Made by a program: the position numbers and the translations under genes. The notes below the pieces were generated by a model, which saw nothing but the letters and a program-made list of their open reading frames with translations, had not been told where the DNA came from and made no database searches. A stretch of DNA of 16,375 nt from Bacteroidales bacterium. Lineage in GTDB: Bacteria > Bacteroidota > Bacteroidia > Bacteroidales > UBA3663. Every line of letters begins with the position of its first letter. The stretch's first letter is position 1. The DNA is taken from NCBI GenBank assembly GCA_017632695.1, contig JAGBQS010000303.1, positions 1-16,375 of the forward strand. The letters are read 5' to 3'. Positions 15,251-16,375 of the stretch are shown in pieces.

Positions 15251-15290
15251 AATCTGCATTTCTGAACATGAATCTGCATTTCTGAAGATG
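15251..15290 (+). repeat. 20-bp tandem duplication in the patatin leader
   Basis: Two adjacent 20-bp copies (15251-15270 and 15271-15290) begin AATCTGCATTTCTGAA and differ at one base (C or G before the closing ATG). Each copy ends in ATG. The first ATG opens only a five-codon frame (MNLHF, then TGA). The second is in frame with the patatin gene. Confidence 0.85.
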
Positions 15291-15296
15291 ATACAC

Positions 15297-16280
15297 ATGA
15301 AAAAAATACTGTTTTGCGGAATGCTGCTACTGGCAGGATTATGGCCAGCCGCTCTTCCCGCTCAGACTTCCTCCCGTGCAACCGCATCGGACAACGTGAC
15401 ACACCCTATTAACAAGCCAGCCGAAACCAGACCGAAAGTGGCATTAGTCATCAGTGGAGGCGGCGCTAAGGGCGCTGCTGCCATAGGCGCCTTGAAATAC
15501 GTCGAAAAAGCCGGTATCCCCATCGACCTGATTGTAGGTACTTCGGCCGGCTCGATTGTGGGCGGACTCTATTGCTGCGGTTACAATGCCCAGCAGCTCG
15601 ATTCGATTTTCAGAGCCACCGACTGGCCCTATTTGCTGATGGACTTCAAACCTACTCCCAGACAGACCTTGAAAGAAAGACGCGCGCTCCCCAGCCTGAT
15701 GAACGGAGACCGGTACAAAGAAAAAATCGACTCGCTGACAGGACATCGATCCTGCCACTTCGATGAACTGCCGATACCTCTGCGCTGCATGTCGGTGGAT
15801 GTTACCCACTTTTGCGAAGTCTGCCTCGATAGCGGCAACGTAGCTTCGGCCATACGGGCCAGCATGTCGGTCCCTATCCTGTGGCGTGCTGTCCGAAAAG
15901 ACTCGATGGAACTGATTGACGGCGGTCTGCTGAACAATCTGCCCGTGGATGTTGCCCGCAAACTGGGCGCCGATTACGTGATTGCCATCGACCTCATGGA
16001 CGCCAAACGAGCCGAACAGGAAACCCGACGACCGATTCACTCTTACGGTCTTCCTGCCGTTCTGGCCTGGCAATATGCACGTCCGGATCTGAATAAGTAC
16101 AGGACGAACCGGTTGAATGCCGATATTCTGATTCATCCGGACGTTTCCGGATTCTCGGGCAGCAGTTTCGGAGACAAAGACACTGAAACGCTTATCAACC
16201 GCGGCGAAAAAGCCGGACGTGAAGCCTGGGCAAGCCTGATGGTGCTGAAACAGAAACTGGAACGGTATGGTATTGAGTAA
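15297..16280 (+). CDS. Patatin-like phospholipase, exported
   Basis: This 327-residue serine acyl-hydrolase has a signal peptide (1-23, ending LPAQ). Its Ser-Asp dyad site is complete: oxyanion loop GGGAKG (54-59), nucleophile elbow GTSAG with Ser83, and DGG with Asp208. The family cleaves acyl chains from phospholipids or lipid esters; the signal peptide places this one in the envelope. It consists of the patatin domain only. Many Bacteroidota patatins instead carry a C-terminal outer-membrane barrel, and none follows here. The start at 15297 gives the usual MKK signal sequence, while an in-frame ATG at 15288 would add MIH. The stop codon lies inside the heptamer array that follows. Confidence 0.88.
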   Translation: MKKILFCGMLLLAGLWPAALPAQTSSRATASDNVTHPINKPAETRPKVALVISGGGAKGAAAIGALKYVEKAGIPIDLIVGTSAGSIVGGLYCCGYNAQQLDSIFRATDWPYLLMDFKPTPRQTLKERRALPSLMNGDRYKEKIDSLTGHRSCHFDELPIPLRCMSVDVTHFCEVCLDSGNVASAIRASMSVPILWRAVRKDSMELIDGGLLNNLPVDVARKLGADYVIAIDLMDAKRAEQETRRPIHSYGLPAVLAWQYARPDLNKYRTNRLNADILIHPDVSGFSGSSFGDKDTETLINRGEKAGREAWASLMVLKQKLERYGIE

Positions 16281-16375
16281 AGGGTATTGAGTAAAGAGTA
16301 AAGGGTAAAGGGTAAAGAGTAAAGAGTAAAGGGTAAAGGGTAAAGAGTAAAGAGTAAAGAGTAAAGGGTAAAGAA
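16269..16375. repeat. Heptamer tandem array (RGTAAAG), 15 units, continuing past the window edge
   Basis: From 16269, two identical 14-bp blocks (GGTATTG-AGTAAAG) are followed by 11 exact heptamers RGTAAAG, with first bases A,G,G,A,A,G,G,A,A,A,G, then AA at the edge. The period is strictly 7 with no slips. The patatin stop TAA (16278-16280) lies within the second heptamer. Confidence 0.95.

Noticed and set aside
16269..16375. CRISPR array
   Set aside because: Units are 7 bp with no unique spacers and no cas genes nearby. It is a simple tandem repeat.

Overview
The window looks like a chromosomal segment from a member of the Bacteroidales (Bacteroidaceae or Prevotellaceae type). Three things point there. 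Protein families such as HtpG and TrmB have the sequence style of that order. Promoters repeatedly match the Bacteroidota pattern TTTG-N20-TAnnTTTG. Secreted proteins carry typical signal peptides, a lipoprotein with acidic residues after the lipid cysteine, and a C-terminal 'YDLAGR...' tail. I cannot name the genus.

Layout. 1-1631 (-): the N-terminal 543 residues of a secreted GH51 alpha-L-arabinofuranosidase, cut off by the left edge. 1690-5127 (-): tadA, birA, ansA and mrp, with mrp-ansA-birA overlapping at both junctions, driven by a well-formed promoter at 5200-5231. 5376-7321 (+): a divergent two-gene phosphatase unit, a HAD-superfamily lipoprotein and a PAP2 acid phosphatase. 7443-10333 (-): htpG-trmB, ending in a strong hairpin terminator. 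10334-10808: a 475-bp gap with a promoter and terminator that delimit a candidate stand-alone small RNA on the + strand, then an octamer repeat. 10809-12761 (-): a secreted protein with a coiled coil and helical (TPR-like) repeats, function unknown. 13062-15120 (-): a GH43 glycosidase followed by a ROK sugar kinase. 15297-16280 (+): a patatin-like lipase whose stop codon lies inside a heptanucleotide repeat array that runs to the right edge.

How the genes fit together. Most of the window is housekeeping: tRNA modification (tadA, trmB), Fe-S cluster handling (mrp), protein biotinylation (birA), asparagine catabolism (ansA) and protein folding (htpG). The accessory part is exported polysaccharide degradation (GH51, GH43 and the linked ROK kinase) and phosphate or lipid hydrolysis at the cell envelope (HAD, PAP2, patatin). 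There is no mobile element, CRISPR array, rRNA or tRNA gene, and no clear sign of recent transfer.

The most interesting item is the candidate small RNA at about 10548-10710. After it come the dispersed in-register heptamer repeats, the GH43-like fragment fused to GH51, the 20-bp tandem duplication ahead of the patatin gene, and the Mrp protein without the usual CxxC motif.
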